Shown here: positions 1-5,460 of the stretch, piece after piece
How positions within the stretch are numbered: position 1 is the first letter of the stretch
How the letters are laid out: each line of letters opens with the position of its first letter
Origin: an uncultured bacterium
GTDB lineage: Bacteria; Bacteroidota; Ignavibacteria; Ignavibacteriales; Melioribacteraceae
Direction: 5' to 3'
NCBI GenBank assembly: GCA_937936675.1
Contig: CALDDL010000368.1
Location: forward strand, 1-8,266
DNA length: 8,266 nucleotides
Made by a program: the position numbers and the translations under genes
Notes under the pieces: generated by a model
Databases searched by the model: none
What the model was told of the DNA's origin: nothing
What the model saw: the letters and a program-made list of their open reading frames with translations, nothing else

Positions 1-1632
1 TTAATACATTCCGTCCATTCCGCCGCCCGGCATAGGAGGCATTGGTTTTTCATCTTCTTTTCTCTCATAAACTACTGCTTCTGTTGTAAGCAATAATGCC
101 GATACCGAAGCTGCATTCTCTAAAGCGGTTCTTGTTACCTTTGTAGGATCAATTACACCGGCTTTAATTAAGTTTTCATACTCTTCAGTGGCAGCATTGA
201 ATCCATAATCATCTTTTCCTTCAAGCACTTTATTCAATATTACCGCACCTTCCATACCTGAATTTGCTGCAATCTGTTTTAATGGCTCTTCTAAAGCTTT
301 CATAATGATCTTGATACCTGTATTCTGGTCAAGATTTTCACCTTGTACATCTGCAAGTGCTTTAATAGCTCTTACTAATGCAACACCACCGCCCGGAACG
401 ATACCTTCTTCCACAGCAGCTCTTGTAGCGTGTAATGCATCTTCCACTCTTGCTTTCTTCTCTTTAAGCTCGATCTCAGTTGCTGCACCGATTTTTAATA
501 CCGCTACACCACCCGATAATTTTGCTAATCTTTCCTGTAATTTTTCTTTATCGTAATCAGATGTTGTCTTCTCAATCTGTGCTCTGATTTCGTTGATCTT
601 TTTCTTTATATCGTCAGTCTTACCTGCACCTTCTACAATCACGGTGTTGTCTTTATCAATATTTACTCTCTTAGCTTGACCTAAATATTCGATTGTAGCA
701 TTCTCTAATTTGAAACCTCTTTCTTCGGAGATAACAGTACCTGCTGTAAGAACTGCGATATCTTCTAACATTGCTTTTCTTCTATCGCCGAATCCCGGAG
801 CTTTTACTGCTGCAACTTTCAATGTACCACGAAGTTTATTTACTACTAATGTAGCTAATGCTTCGCCTTCTAAGTCTTCGGCTATTATTACTAAGCCTCT
901 TCCTGTCTGAGCAACTTTCTCTAATATCGGTAATAAATCTTTCATTGCAGAAAGTTTTTTATCGTGAATTAAAATGAATGGATCTTCTAATGAAGCTTCC
1001 ATCGATTCTGAATTGGTTACGAAATAAGGGGAGATGTAACCTCTATCGAATTGCATACCTTCTACAACTTCTAAAGTAGTATCTGCTGATTTGCTCTCTT
1101 CCACTGTGATAACGCCATCTTTACCTACTTTCTCCATTGCCTCAGCAATTAAGTTGCCGATACTCTTATCGTTATTAGCTGAAATAGAACCAACCTGAGC
1201 AATTTCGTCTTTTCCGCCTACTTCTTTGCTTAATGTTTTTAAGTAATCAATTACTTTTATCACTGCTATATCGATGCCTCTTTTCAAATCCATCGGATTA
1301 GCACCTGCTGTAACGTTCTTTAATCCTTCACGATAAATTGCTTGCGCTAAAACAGTAGCAGTAGTTGTACCATCACCTGCTACATCACTTGTTTTAGAAG
1401 CAACTTCTCTTACCATCTGCGCACCCATATTCTCAACTGCGTCTTCTAATTCGATCTCTTTCGCTACCGAAACACCATCTTTTGTTACTGTAGGAGCACC
1501 GAATTTTTTGTCTAAAATAACGTTGCGGCCTTTTGGTCCTAATGTTACTTTCACTGCATTAGCTAATTTATCTACTCCATTTTTCAATTTGGAGCGTGCA
1601 TCTGTACCAAATTCTATAATTTTTGTTGCCAT
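1..1632 (-). CDS. groEL: Chaperonin GroEL (60 kDa, type I)
   Basis: ATP-driven folding chaperonin that forms double seven-membered rings in the cytoplasm and encloses unfolded proteins under a GroES lid. The 543-residue protein is full length. It keeps E. coli numbering at the key sites: Asp52, the phosphate loop GDGTTT at 86-91 with Asp87, and Asp398 in VEDAL. Apical substrate-binding residues Tyr199, Tyr203, Phe204, Leu234, Leu237, Leu259, Val263 and Val264 are all present. The type I chaperonin signature lies at 405-416 (AAVEEG followed by IVPGGG). The C-terminus is a short Gly/Met tail, PMPGGGMDGMY. The ATG at 1632 is preceded by GGAGA with 8 nt spacing, and the gene begins 24 nt after groES, so the two form an operon under CIRCE/HrcA control. 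The stop codon is the first three bases of the window, so any terminator lies outside. Confidence 0.99.
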   Translation of the reverse strand: MATKIIEFGTDARSKLKNGVDKLANAVKVTLGPKGRNVILDKKFGAPTVTKDGVSVAKEIELEDAVENMGAQMVREVASKTSDVAGDGTTTATVLAQAIYREGLKNVTAGANPMDLKRGIDIAVIKVIDYLKTLSKEVGGKDEIAQVGSISANNDKSIGNLIAEAMEKVGKDGVITVEESKSADTTLEVVEGMQFDRGYISPYFVTNSESMEASLEDPFILIHDKKLSAMKDLLPILEKVAQTGRGLVIIAEDLEGEALATLVVNKLRGTLKVAAVKAPGFGDRRKAMLEDIAVLTAGTVISEERGFKLENATIEYLGQAKRVNIDKDNTVIVEGAGKTDDIKKKINEIRAQIEKTTSDYDKEKLQERLAKLSGGVAVLKIGAATEIELKEKKARVEDALHATRAAVEEGIVPGGGVALVRAIKALADVQGENLDQNTGIKIIMKALEEPLKQIAANSGMEGAVILNKVLEGKDDYGFNAATEEYENLIKAGVIDPTKVTRTALENAASVSALLLTTEAVVYERKEDEKPMPPMPGGGMDGMY

Positions 1633-1656
1633 TTTCTATATCTCCAATTTTTATAA

Positions 1657-1953
1657 TTATTTTACAATTCCGTAAATGTCGCTTTCGCGCATAATTAAAT
1701 ATTCTTCGCCATCGATCTTTACTTCTGTGCCTGAATATTTGCCGTAAAGAACTACATCACCAACCTTAACGGTTAATTCTGTTACTTTTCCGTCTTCCGA
1801 TACTTTGCCGCTGCCAATAGCCATAACGGTACCTTCAATCGGTTTCTCTTTTGCTGTATCAGGTAAGAATAAACCGCTTTTTGTTGTTTCTTCAGCCTCT
1901 TTGGCTTTGATTATTACACGGTCATGTAATGGTGTTATTTTGAAACTGCCCAT
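1657..1953 (-). CDS. groES: Co-chaperonin GroES (10 kDa)
   Basis: Heptameric lid of the GroEL chamber, acting in the cytoplasm. The 98-residue length is normal for the family. The N-terminus has the usual pattern ITPLHDRVIIK. The mobile loop that docks on the GroEL apical domains spans about residues 20-37, with the tripeptide region GLFLPD (27-32) in place of the commoner GIVLP. The C-terminal part has the family pattern VKVGDVVLYGKYSGTEVK. The ATG at 1953 is chosen because a GGAGG sits at 1960-1964 with 6 nt spacing. It is the first gene of the groES-groEL operon, transcribed from the promoter at 2172-2200 through a leader of about 210 nt. Confidence 0.98.
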   Translation of the reverse strand: MGSFKITPLHDRVIIKAKEAEETTKSGLFLPDTAKEKPIEGTVMAIGSGKVSEDGKVTELTVKVGDVVLYGKYSGTEVKIDGEEYLIMRESDIYGIVK

Positions 1954-2165
1954 ATAGAACCTCCATTTATTGTTATTTAGTTAAAATTATTTATAAACTT
2001 AGTTGAATGCTATACTCTATCTCTACTACCGATTCATCGGTATTCCGCTTTTTTATCAGCATTCCGGCGTTATCGTTACACTATTCCGCTTCTTCAACAA
2101 TACGCTGTTACCGGTTTAATTGATACTACTTTTATTCATTCGGGAGTTAGCACTCATAATTCACG
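1954..2165 (-). promoter_or_regulatory. Long 5' leader of the groESL transcript with hairpin and repeated boxes
   Basis: If transcription starts about 7 nt after the -10 box, roughly at 2165, the groES message has an untranslated leader of about 210 nt, long for a CIRCE-controlled operon. It contains a perfect 7-bp-arm palindrome at 2027-2042 (TACCGAT, 2 nt, ATCGGTA), which in RNA would form a small hairpin. Just upstream are three boxes sharing ATTCCG on the plus strand. The leader's end carries the groES Shine-Dalgarno. The extent depends on an inferred transcription start, and any regulatory role is inference. Confidence 0.4.
2041..2091 (-). repeat. Three spaced ATTCCG-type boxes in the groES leader
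   Basis: On the plus strand the 10-mer TATTCCGCTT occurs exactly at 2041-2050 and 2082-2091, with a related CATTCCGGCG at 2060-2069. In the transcript these read AAGCGGAAUA, CGCCGGAAUG and AAGCGGAAUA, so each presents a GGA core, about 20 nt apart. They could be protein-binding sites in the RNA, alternative base-pairing segments, or remnants of a small repeat. The repeats are seen directly; function is unknown. Confidence 0.45.
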
Positions 2166-2173
2166 AGTGCTAA
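2147..2173. promoter_or_regulatory. CIRCE operator (HrcA binding site)
   Basis: Perfect match to the CIRCE consensus: TTAGCACTC at 2147-2155, a 9-nt spacer, and GAGTGCTAA at 2165-2173. The inverted repeat begins within the -10 box of the groESL promoter and covers the expected transcription start, the usual position for HrcA repression that is relieved on heat shock. The hrcA gene itself is not in the window. Confidence 0.97.
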
Positions 2174-2200
2174 TATAATGTAATCGCTATATAATTTCAA
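2172..2200 (-). promoter_or_regulatory. Sigma70-type promoter of groES-groEL
   Basis: On the minus strand a -35 TTGAAA (2195-2200) is separated by exactly 17 nt from a -10 TATATT (2172-2177). The last two bases of the -10 box are the first two of CIRCE, so bound HrcA would block polymerase. The form is standard sigma70 rather than the TTTG/TAnnTTTG form known in Bacteroidia. Confidence 0.8.
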
Positions 2201-2313
2201 CTGAAAAAGATTAGAAAAGTAAAAAATATGATTTATTGCGACTTCATATCCTAATTACCACTCATTTATAACATTTTTAAAAATATTATTCAAAAATTTC
2301 TTATTATTCAGAT

Positions 2314-2592
2314 ATGCGTCTATCAAAAGAAGAAATAAAGATTATTAAGAAATCTATATTGGATATCGATCCCAATGCACAGATTAAACTTTTCGGCTCA
2401 CGCACCGATGATACTAAACTAGGTGGAGATATCGACCTGTTATTAATTTCTGATAAACTTACTTTCAGCGATAAATTGACCATTCTCATAAACATAAAAA
2501 AGTATCTAGGCGAGAGAAAAATAGATATTATCTTATTTAATAAAGAAGACCTATTCCATAACTATATCAATTCCGAAGCGGTGTTGTTATGA
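2314..2592 (+). CDS. mntA: MNT-family minimal nucleotidyltransferase antitoxin (MntA-like)
   Basis: Small nucleotidyltransferase-fold protein of 92 residues. The family signature is visible: FGSR with Gly28-Ser29, then GGDIDLL with Asp39 and Asp41 as metal ligands, and a third carboxylate, Asp71, in KIDIILF. All catalytic positions appear intact. In characterised MntA-HepT pairs (Shewanella oneidensis) the MNT protein neutralises the HEPN RNase by AMPylating a tyrosine in its RX4HXY motif; the same reaction is inferred here. It overlaps hepT by 4 nt (ATGA at 2589-2592), so the two are translationally coupled. The start at 2314 is the only ATG near the N-terminus of the fold, and an in-frame stop lies at 2278-2280. 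Unlike other genes in this window it has no recognisable Shine-Dalgarno sequence. Its coding sequence is visibly AT-rich, which fits horizontal acquisition. Confidence 0.93.
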   Translation: MRLSKEEIKIIKKSILDIDPNAQIKLFGSRTDDTKLGGDIDLLLISDKLTFSDKLTILINIKKYLGERKIDIILFNKEDLFHNYINSEAVLL

Positions 2593-3038
2593 CAGTTGAT
2601 AATAAAGTTGTATTGTTTGAGCTATTAAATAAAACAGAAAAAGCAACAACTCGCTTGAAAACATCTTTTGCTAAATGCAGTCAATATGATTTCACTAATA
2701 AAATAACTGATGATGAGCTTGAAACACTTGAATCCTTAACAGCAAGATTTGCTCGATTAAGCGACATCATTATTAAAAAGATTTTTAGAATTATTGAGAA
2801 GATTGATCTTGATTCTCCGAGCACAATTAGGGATTCGATATTATTAGCAGAGAAAAAAGGTTTAATAAAATCCGCGGATATATTTATTAGAATACGAGAA
2901 TTAAGAAATTTGACAGCGCATGATTACGAAGAGAATGAAGAAGCACTACTCCCTCATTTCAAAGAAATCATTTACCTCACTCCATATCTTTTTGATTCTT
3001 TCAATAGAATCAAAACCTACACTCAGAAATATAAATAA
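2589..3038 (+). CDS. hepT: HEPN-domain RNase toxin (HepT-like)
   Basis: All-helical HEPN protein of 149 residues, predicted to be a metal-independent ribonuclease toxin that acts on cellular RNA. The catalytic motif RX4HXY is intact at Arg106, His111 and Tyr113 (RNLTAHDY). Tyr113 corresponds to the tyrosine that MntA modifies in the S. oneidensis system. The preceding helices (residues about 45-70 and 83-105) have the amphipathic pattern typical of the HEPN four-helix fold. The gene starts inside the mntA stop codon (ATGA), the compact arrangement usual for these modules. The order is antitoxin first, toxin second. It is followed by a gene-free, hairpin-rich stretch. The family assignment is firm; activity and target are inferred from the family. 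Confidence 0.92.
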   Translation: MTVDNKVVLFELLNKTEKATTRLKTSFAKCSQYDFTNKITDDELETLESLTARFARLSDIIIKKIFRIIEKIDLDSPSTIRDSILLAEKKGLIKSADIFIRIRELRNLTAHDYEENEEALLPHFKEIIYLTPYLFDSFNRIKTYTQKYK

Positions 3039-3043
3039 CGAAA

Positions 3044-3064
3044 AATACTTTAAATCAAAGTGTT
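3044..3064 (+). terminator. Possible weak terminator after hepT
   Basis: Six nt after the hepT stop, AATACTTT (3044-3051) can pair with AAAGTGTT (3057-3064) through an 8-bp stem with one G-U pair and a 5-nt loop. An A-run precedes it, but there is no clean T-tract after it, so it is at best a weak or bidirectional terminator. Confidence 0.25.
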
Positions 3065-3217
3065 TCTAAAAAGTAATATATGTTACCTAAATGAAAGACT
3101 TACAATATTCTTTTCAAGCTTAGGTATTCTCAAATTTTAGAACATCATTGAATTGGAGAAGGTGTGAATTATTATATATCATTGGTTTTTGTGTCAAAGA
3201 TTTGGCTTCCCGGCATT

Positions 3218-3336
3218 AAATAAATTCCGTGAAGAAATTTCTTGAGATGAAGCGTTAAGAGCGGCATACTGTTTGAGGAACGAAGTTCCGAGTTTATGCC
3301 GCTTAGCTTCATGAGAGAAATTTTAGGAATTTATTT
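3218..3336. repeat. Long imperfect palindrome (119 bp), REP/foldback-like element
   Basis: Nested complementary arms share one centre. From outside inward they are: AAATAAATTCC (3218-3228) with GGAATTTATTT (3326-3336), a perfect 11 bp; AAATTTCT (3235-3242) with AGAAATTT (3316-3323); ATGAAGC (3247-3253) with GCTTCAT (3306-3312); GCGGCAT (3261-3267) with ATGCCGC (3296-3302); and GGAAC (3277-3281) with GTTCC (3285-3289) around a GAA loop. As RNA or single-stranded DNA it would fold into one long interrupted hairpin. This architecture suggests a dispersed palindromic element such as a REP/BIME or non-autonomous foldback sequence. No transposase gene is present. Arms are seen directly; the element class is inferred. 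Confidence 0.65.
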
Positions 3337-3353
3337 ACAGCCGTGATTCTTTG

Positions 3354-3381
3354 CTTACTTTCTCATCTAGGAGAAAGTAAG
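3354..3381. repeat. Perfect 11-bp inverted repeat (hairpin)
   Basis: CTTACTTTCTC (3354-3364) and GAGAAAGTAAG (3371-3381) are perfect reverse complements around the 6-nt loop ATCTAG. It sits 17 bp after the 119-bp palindrome and may be part of the same repetitive element. There is no T-tract, so a terminator role is not favoured. Confidence 0.6.
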
Positions 3382-3388
3382 AGAACTC

Positions 3389-3405
3389 CTCCTTGCTTCA
3401 AGGAG
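3389..3405. repeat. 7-bp hairpin with CTT loop
   Basis: CTCCTTG (3389-3395) pairs perfectly with CAAGGAG (3399-3405) around a 3-nt loop. It is only 7 nt from the preceding hairpin, which makes a tandem stem-loop array downstream of the long palindrome. Confidence 0.45.
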
Positions 3406-3450
3406 CACTCCCTCCGAAGCACTCTGAGAATATTCCTTTTGTTTCCTTTA

Positions 3451-3466
3451 GGTAACTTATGTTACC
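3451..3466. repeat. GGTAAC/GTTACC hairpin downstream of purB
   Basis: GGTAAC (3451-3456) and GTTACC (3461-3466) form a perfect 6-bp stem with a TTAT loop. It lies just beyond the purB stop-codon hairpin and shares the GTAAC/GTTAC core with it, so the two could form alternative pairings. Confidence 0.4.
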
Positions 3467-3471
3467 AAAAC

Positions 3472-3493
3472 GTAACAGTCAGAGAACTGTTAC
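3472..3493 (-). terminator. Hairpin overlapping the purB stop codon, probable terminator
   Basis: GTAACAGT (3472-3479) and ACTGTTAC (3486-3493) are perfect 8-bp arms around a 6-nt loop. The stop codon of purB (3490-3492) lies inside the stem. On the minus strand the stem is followed by GTTTTGG, a short T-tract, and then by a second hairpin at 3451-3466. The pair may terminate or stabilise the 3' end of the purB message. The short U-run keeps confidence moderate. Confidence 0.45.
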
Positions 3494-4788
3494 TTTTCCA
3501 CCGTCCTCTTAAAAATCGCATCCACGCTCTTTACTAATTTCCCACCGTCAAAAAGCGCCTCAATCTCCGATGCCGATAGATACCTGCCCGCAGATGCCGA
3601 TGAAAGCAGCTCATCACGAAGATTCTTCTCCTTATCCGCCCATACCTTCATAGCCGATTCCTGAACAATAGAATAAGCCTCTTCACGAGTTGCACCCTTC
3701 TCCACAAGCGCAAGTAAAAGCTTCTGTGAAAAAATGAGTCCACGAGTAATATTCAAATTCTCCTTCATCTTCTCGGGATAAATTAGCAGATTATCGATCA
3801 GTTTTATCGCTAACCCAAGCGCATAATCCAGCACAATACAGCTATCGGGAATTATCACACGCTCCACCGATGAATGTGAAATATCACGCTCATGCCAAAG
3901 TGCTACATTCTCAAGCGCCGCCATGGCATTGCCGCGCAGCAGACGAGCAATTCCGGCGATTCGCTCACTCACAATCGGATTTCTCTTATGCGGCATTGCC
4001 GATGAACCTTTTTGACCTTTAGAAAAAAATTCCTCCGCTTCCAATACTTCAGTACGCTGTAAATGCCGAATCTCAATAGCAATCTTTTCCAACGAGGCAC
4101 CAATCACCGCAAGCACACTCATAAATTCCGCATGCCGATCGCGCTGAACCACCTGTGTGGAAACGGGTGCCGCACCCAATCCCAATTTCCCGCATACGTA
4201 TTCCTCAATAGTAGGAGGGAGATGCTCGAAAGTGCCCACCGCACCCGAAATTTTCCCGACCGCCACCGATTCAATCGCTCTCTCTAATCGCACGATATTT
4301 CTTTTGCACTCCTCGAACCAAAGAGCGAACTTCAATCCCATCGTAGTTGCCTCGGCATGAATGCCATGAGTGCGCCCGACACATAAAGAATATTTATGCT
4401 CAACTGCACGCCGCTTCAATGCATCCCTAAGCTCCAATAAATCCTTCATCAAAATCTCACCCGCAGATTTTATCTGATAGGCGAGTGCGGTATCCAAAAC
4501 ATCACTGCTCGTCATACCATAATGAATATGCCTCGATGCCGGTCCCACATATTCCGCCACATTCGTAAGGAATGCAATCACGTCATGCTTTGTAGTCTCT
4601 TCGATCTCCAAAACTCGCTCGACATCAAAATTTGATTTCTCTTTTATCACCGCCAAGTCTTCTGCGGGAATTTCACCCATCTCGGCACGCGCTTCGCACG
4701 CCAAAATCTCAATCTTTAACCATGTTTCGTATTTGAATTGATCCTCCCAAATCCGCCCCATCTCCTTACGTGTATATCTCGCTATCAT
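3490..4788 (-). CDS. purB: Adenylosuccinate lyase (PurB)
   Basis: Cytoplasmic enzyme of purine synthesis. It eliminates fumarate from SAICAR and from adenylosuccinate, giving AICAR and AMP. The 432-residue length suits the short PurB class of Bacillus/Thermotoga type. Fumarase/aspartase-superfamily motifs are in order: TKHDV at 66-70 with His68, GMTSSD at 91-96, GRTHG at 138-142 with the catalytic acid His141, and the signature SSAMPHKRNP at 262-271 in the mobile catalytic-serine loop. HERDISHSSVER at 299-310 is also typical. The ATG at 4788 has AAAGGA at 4795-4800 with 6 nt spacing. The gene begins 22 nt after the higA-like gene and has no obvious promoter in the gap, so it is probably transcribed with the upstream toxin-antitoxin module. 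By eye its base composition is more GC-rich than that module, fitting a resident gene next to an acquired one. Confidence 0.98.
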   Translation of the reverse strand: MIARYTRKEMGRIWEDQFKYETWLKIEILACEARAEMGEIPAEDLAVIKEKSNFDVERVLEIEETTKHDVIAFLTNVAEYVGPASRHIHYGMTSSDVLDTALAYQIKSAGEILMKDLLELRDALKRRAVEHKYSLCVGRTHGIHAEATTMGLKFALWFEECKRNIVRLERAIESVAVGKISGAVGTFEHLPPTIEEYVCGKLGLGAAPVSTQVVQRDRHAEFMSVLAVIGASLEKIAIEIRHLQRTEVLEAEEFFSKGQKGSSAMPHKRNPIVSERIAGIARLLRGNAMAALENVALWHERDISHSSVERVIIPDSCIVLDYALGLAIKLIDNLLIYPEKMKENLNITRGLIFSQKLLLALVEKGATREEAYSIVQESAMKVWADKEKNLRDELLSSASAGRYLSASEIEALFDGGKLVKSVDAIFKRTVEK

Positions 4789-4810
4789 TTTTAATCCTTT
4801 TTAATCAAAA

Positions 4811-5059
4811 TTAATTTTGTCGTAATCGGTAATTGTTATCGAGGTTTAACCAATATTGAGGCGACTGTCCGAATGCACTTCCCAAATAACATGCTGTATC
4901 TAAAGTGATTCTCTGTTTATTGTTCAAGAGCTCGCTGATTGTTTTTTGACTCAAACCGATCACCTGCGCTAAATCTTCATTAGTCCATTGTCTGATTTGC
5001 ATCTCTTCTTTAATAAATTCACCCGGACCAATGTTCATATATGGTTTATGTGTATTCAT
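4811..5059 (-). CDS. higA: HigA-type XRE-family antitoxin, without a HigB partner
   Basis: Small helix-turn-helix protein of 82 residues. The HigA family pattern is clear: GPGEFIKEEM near residues 11-20, the HTH at about 28-50 (LAQVIGLSQKTISELLNNKQ), then RITLDTACYL and the typical C-terminal block FGQSPQYWLNLDNNYRLR. It ends just after this block, a little shorter than many HigA proteins. HigA normally follows a RelE-like HigB toxin and represses its operon. Here the gene upstream is a MazF-type toxin, 38 nt away, and no HigB frame fits in that gap. The start at 5059 is supported by AGGAG at 5066-5070 with 6 nt spacing. It could be an orphaned antitoxin, an extra regulator of the module, or a second antitoxin for the MazF protein. 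The family is firm; the role is open. Confidence 0.88.
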   Translation of the reverse strand: MNTHKPYMNIGPGEFIKEEMQIRQWTNEDLAQVIGLSQKTISELLNNKQRITLDTACYLGSAFGQSPQYWLNLDNNYRLRQN

Positions 5060-5097
5060 TTTAATCTCCTACCTCTTTTCTAATTATTATGTTAATT

Positions 5098-5460
5098 TTA
5101 ATATTCTATTAATACTGCAACCCTACCGGAGATTTCATCCAATAAATCCGCAGATATCACCCCAATTTTTGGTGCAATAAACCTTTGTATATCAACACTC
5201 CTGATTTGAAGCGTATCTATTGAAGAAGTTCTTGTTAAATTATTTTTTCTGTCAGGTTCAATTTTGATATGCCAAGATGAATCTTCATATTTCGAGTCCC
5301 AAGAAGTAAGTGGAACTATTATTTTAATCGGTAGCTTTCCAATTAAATTCGAACTGATGACTATTACCGGTCTCGATTTCTTAATTTCTGAACCAATTGT
5401 CGGGTCAAGATTTACCCTCCAAATCTCTCCTCGTTTTACATCCCCAACTTTAGTAATCAA
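5098..5460 (-). CDS. mazF: MazF/PemK-family endoribonuclease toxin, probable TTG start
   Basis: Predicted sequence-specific mRNA interferase with the PemK/MazF fold. Counting from the TTG start it has 120 residues, the normal family size. Motifs visible: KRGEIWRVNLDPTIGSE at 9-25, the SRPVIVIS strand with Arg30 (equivalent to catalytic Arg25 of Bacillus subtilis MazF), PLTS with Thr52 (equivalent to Thr48), and LQIRSVDIQR at 84-93, where many relatives have DQIR. A longer frame starts with ATG at 5514, but that would overlap the upstream gene by 65 nt and add 18 residues that do not look like MazF. TTG at 5460 has a strong GGAGGA at 5468-5473 with 7 nt spacing and starts the protein just before the conserved KRGEIW. 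The overlap with the upstream gene is then 11 nt, implying coupled translation. The likely antitoxin is the upstream HTH-peptidase protein. Confidence 0.92.
   Translation of the reverse strand: MITKVGDVKRGEIWRVNLDPTIGSEIKKSRPVIVISSNLIGKLPIKIIVPLTSWDSKYEDSSWHIKIEPDRKNNLTRTSSIDTLQIRSVDIQRFIAPKIGVISADLLDEISGRVAVLIEY

Larger units (their letters stand above)
3039..3489. other. Gene-free, hairpin-rich intergenic stretch between hepT and purB
   Basis: The two genes converge on this 450-bp stretch. No reading frame with a start, a ribosome binding site and protein-like composition is present on either strand. Bases 3065-3217 are plain AT-rich sequence with nothing recognised. From 3218 onward the region is dominated by inverted repeats, listed separately: a 119-bp imperfect palindrome, then hairpins at 3354-3381, 3389-3405, 3451-3466 and 3472-3493. 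Confidence 0.7.

Noticed and set aside
305..910. Two plus-strand frames antisense to groEL (305-556 and 710-910).
   Set aside because: They are shadows of a highly conserved gene with strong codon bias and have no ribosome binding sites.
1991..2062. A 23-codon minus-strand frame (starting MLIKKRNTDE) in the groES leader.
   Set aside because: It has no ribosome binding site at a usable distance and no recognisable composition; leader structure explains the region as well.
2236..2289. Possible promoter for mntA (TTGCGA at 2236, TATAAC at 2267 or TATTAT at 2284).
   Set aside because: The spacings (25 nt or more) do not fit a sigma70 promoter, and in such AT-rich DNA a lone -10 match means little.
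3343..3537. Plus-strand 64-codon frame running through the hairpins into purB.
   Set aside because: It translates stem-loop sequence, has no ribosome binding site, and its end is antisense to purB.
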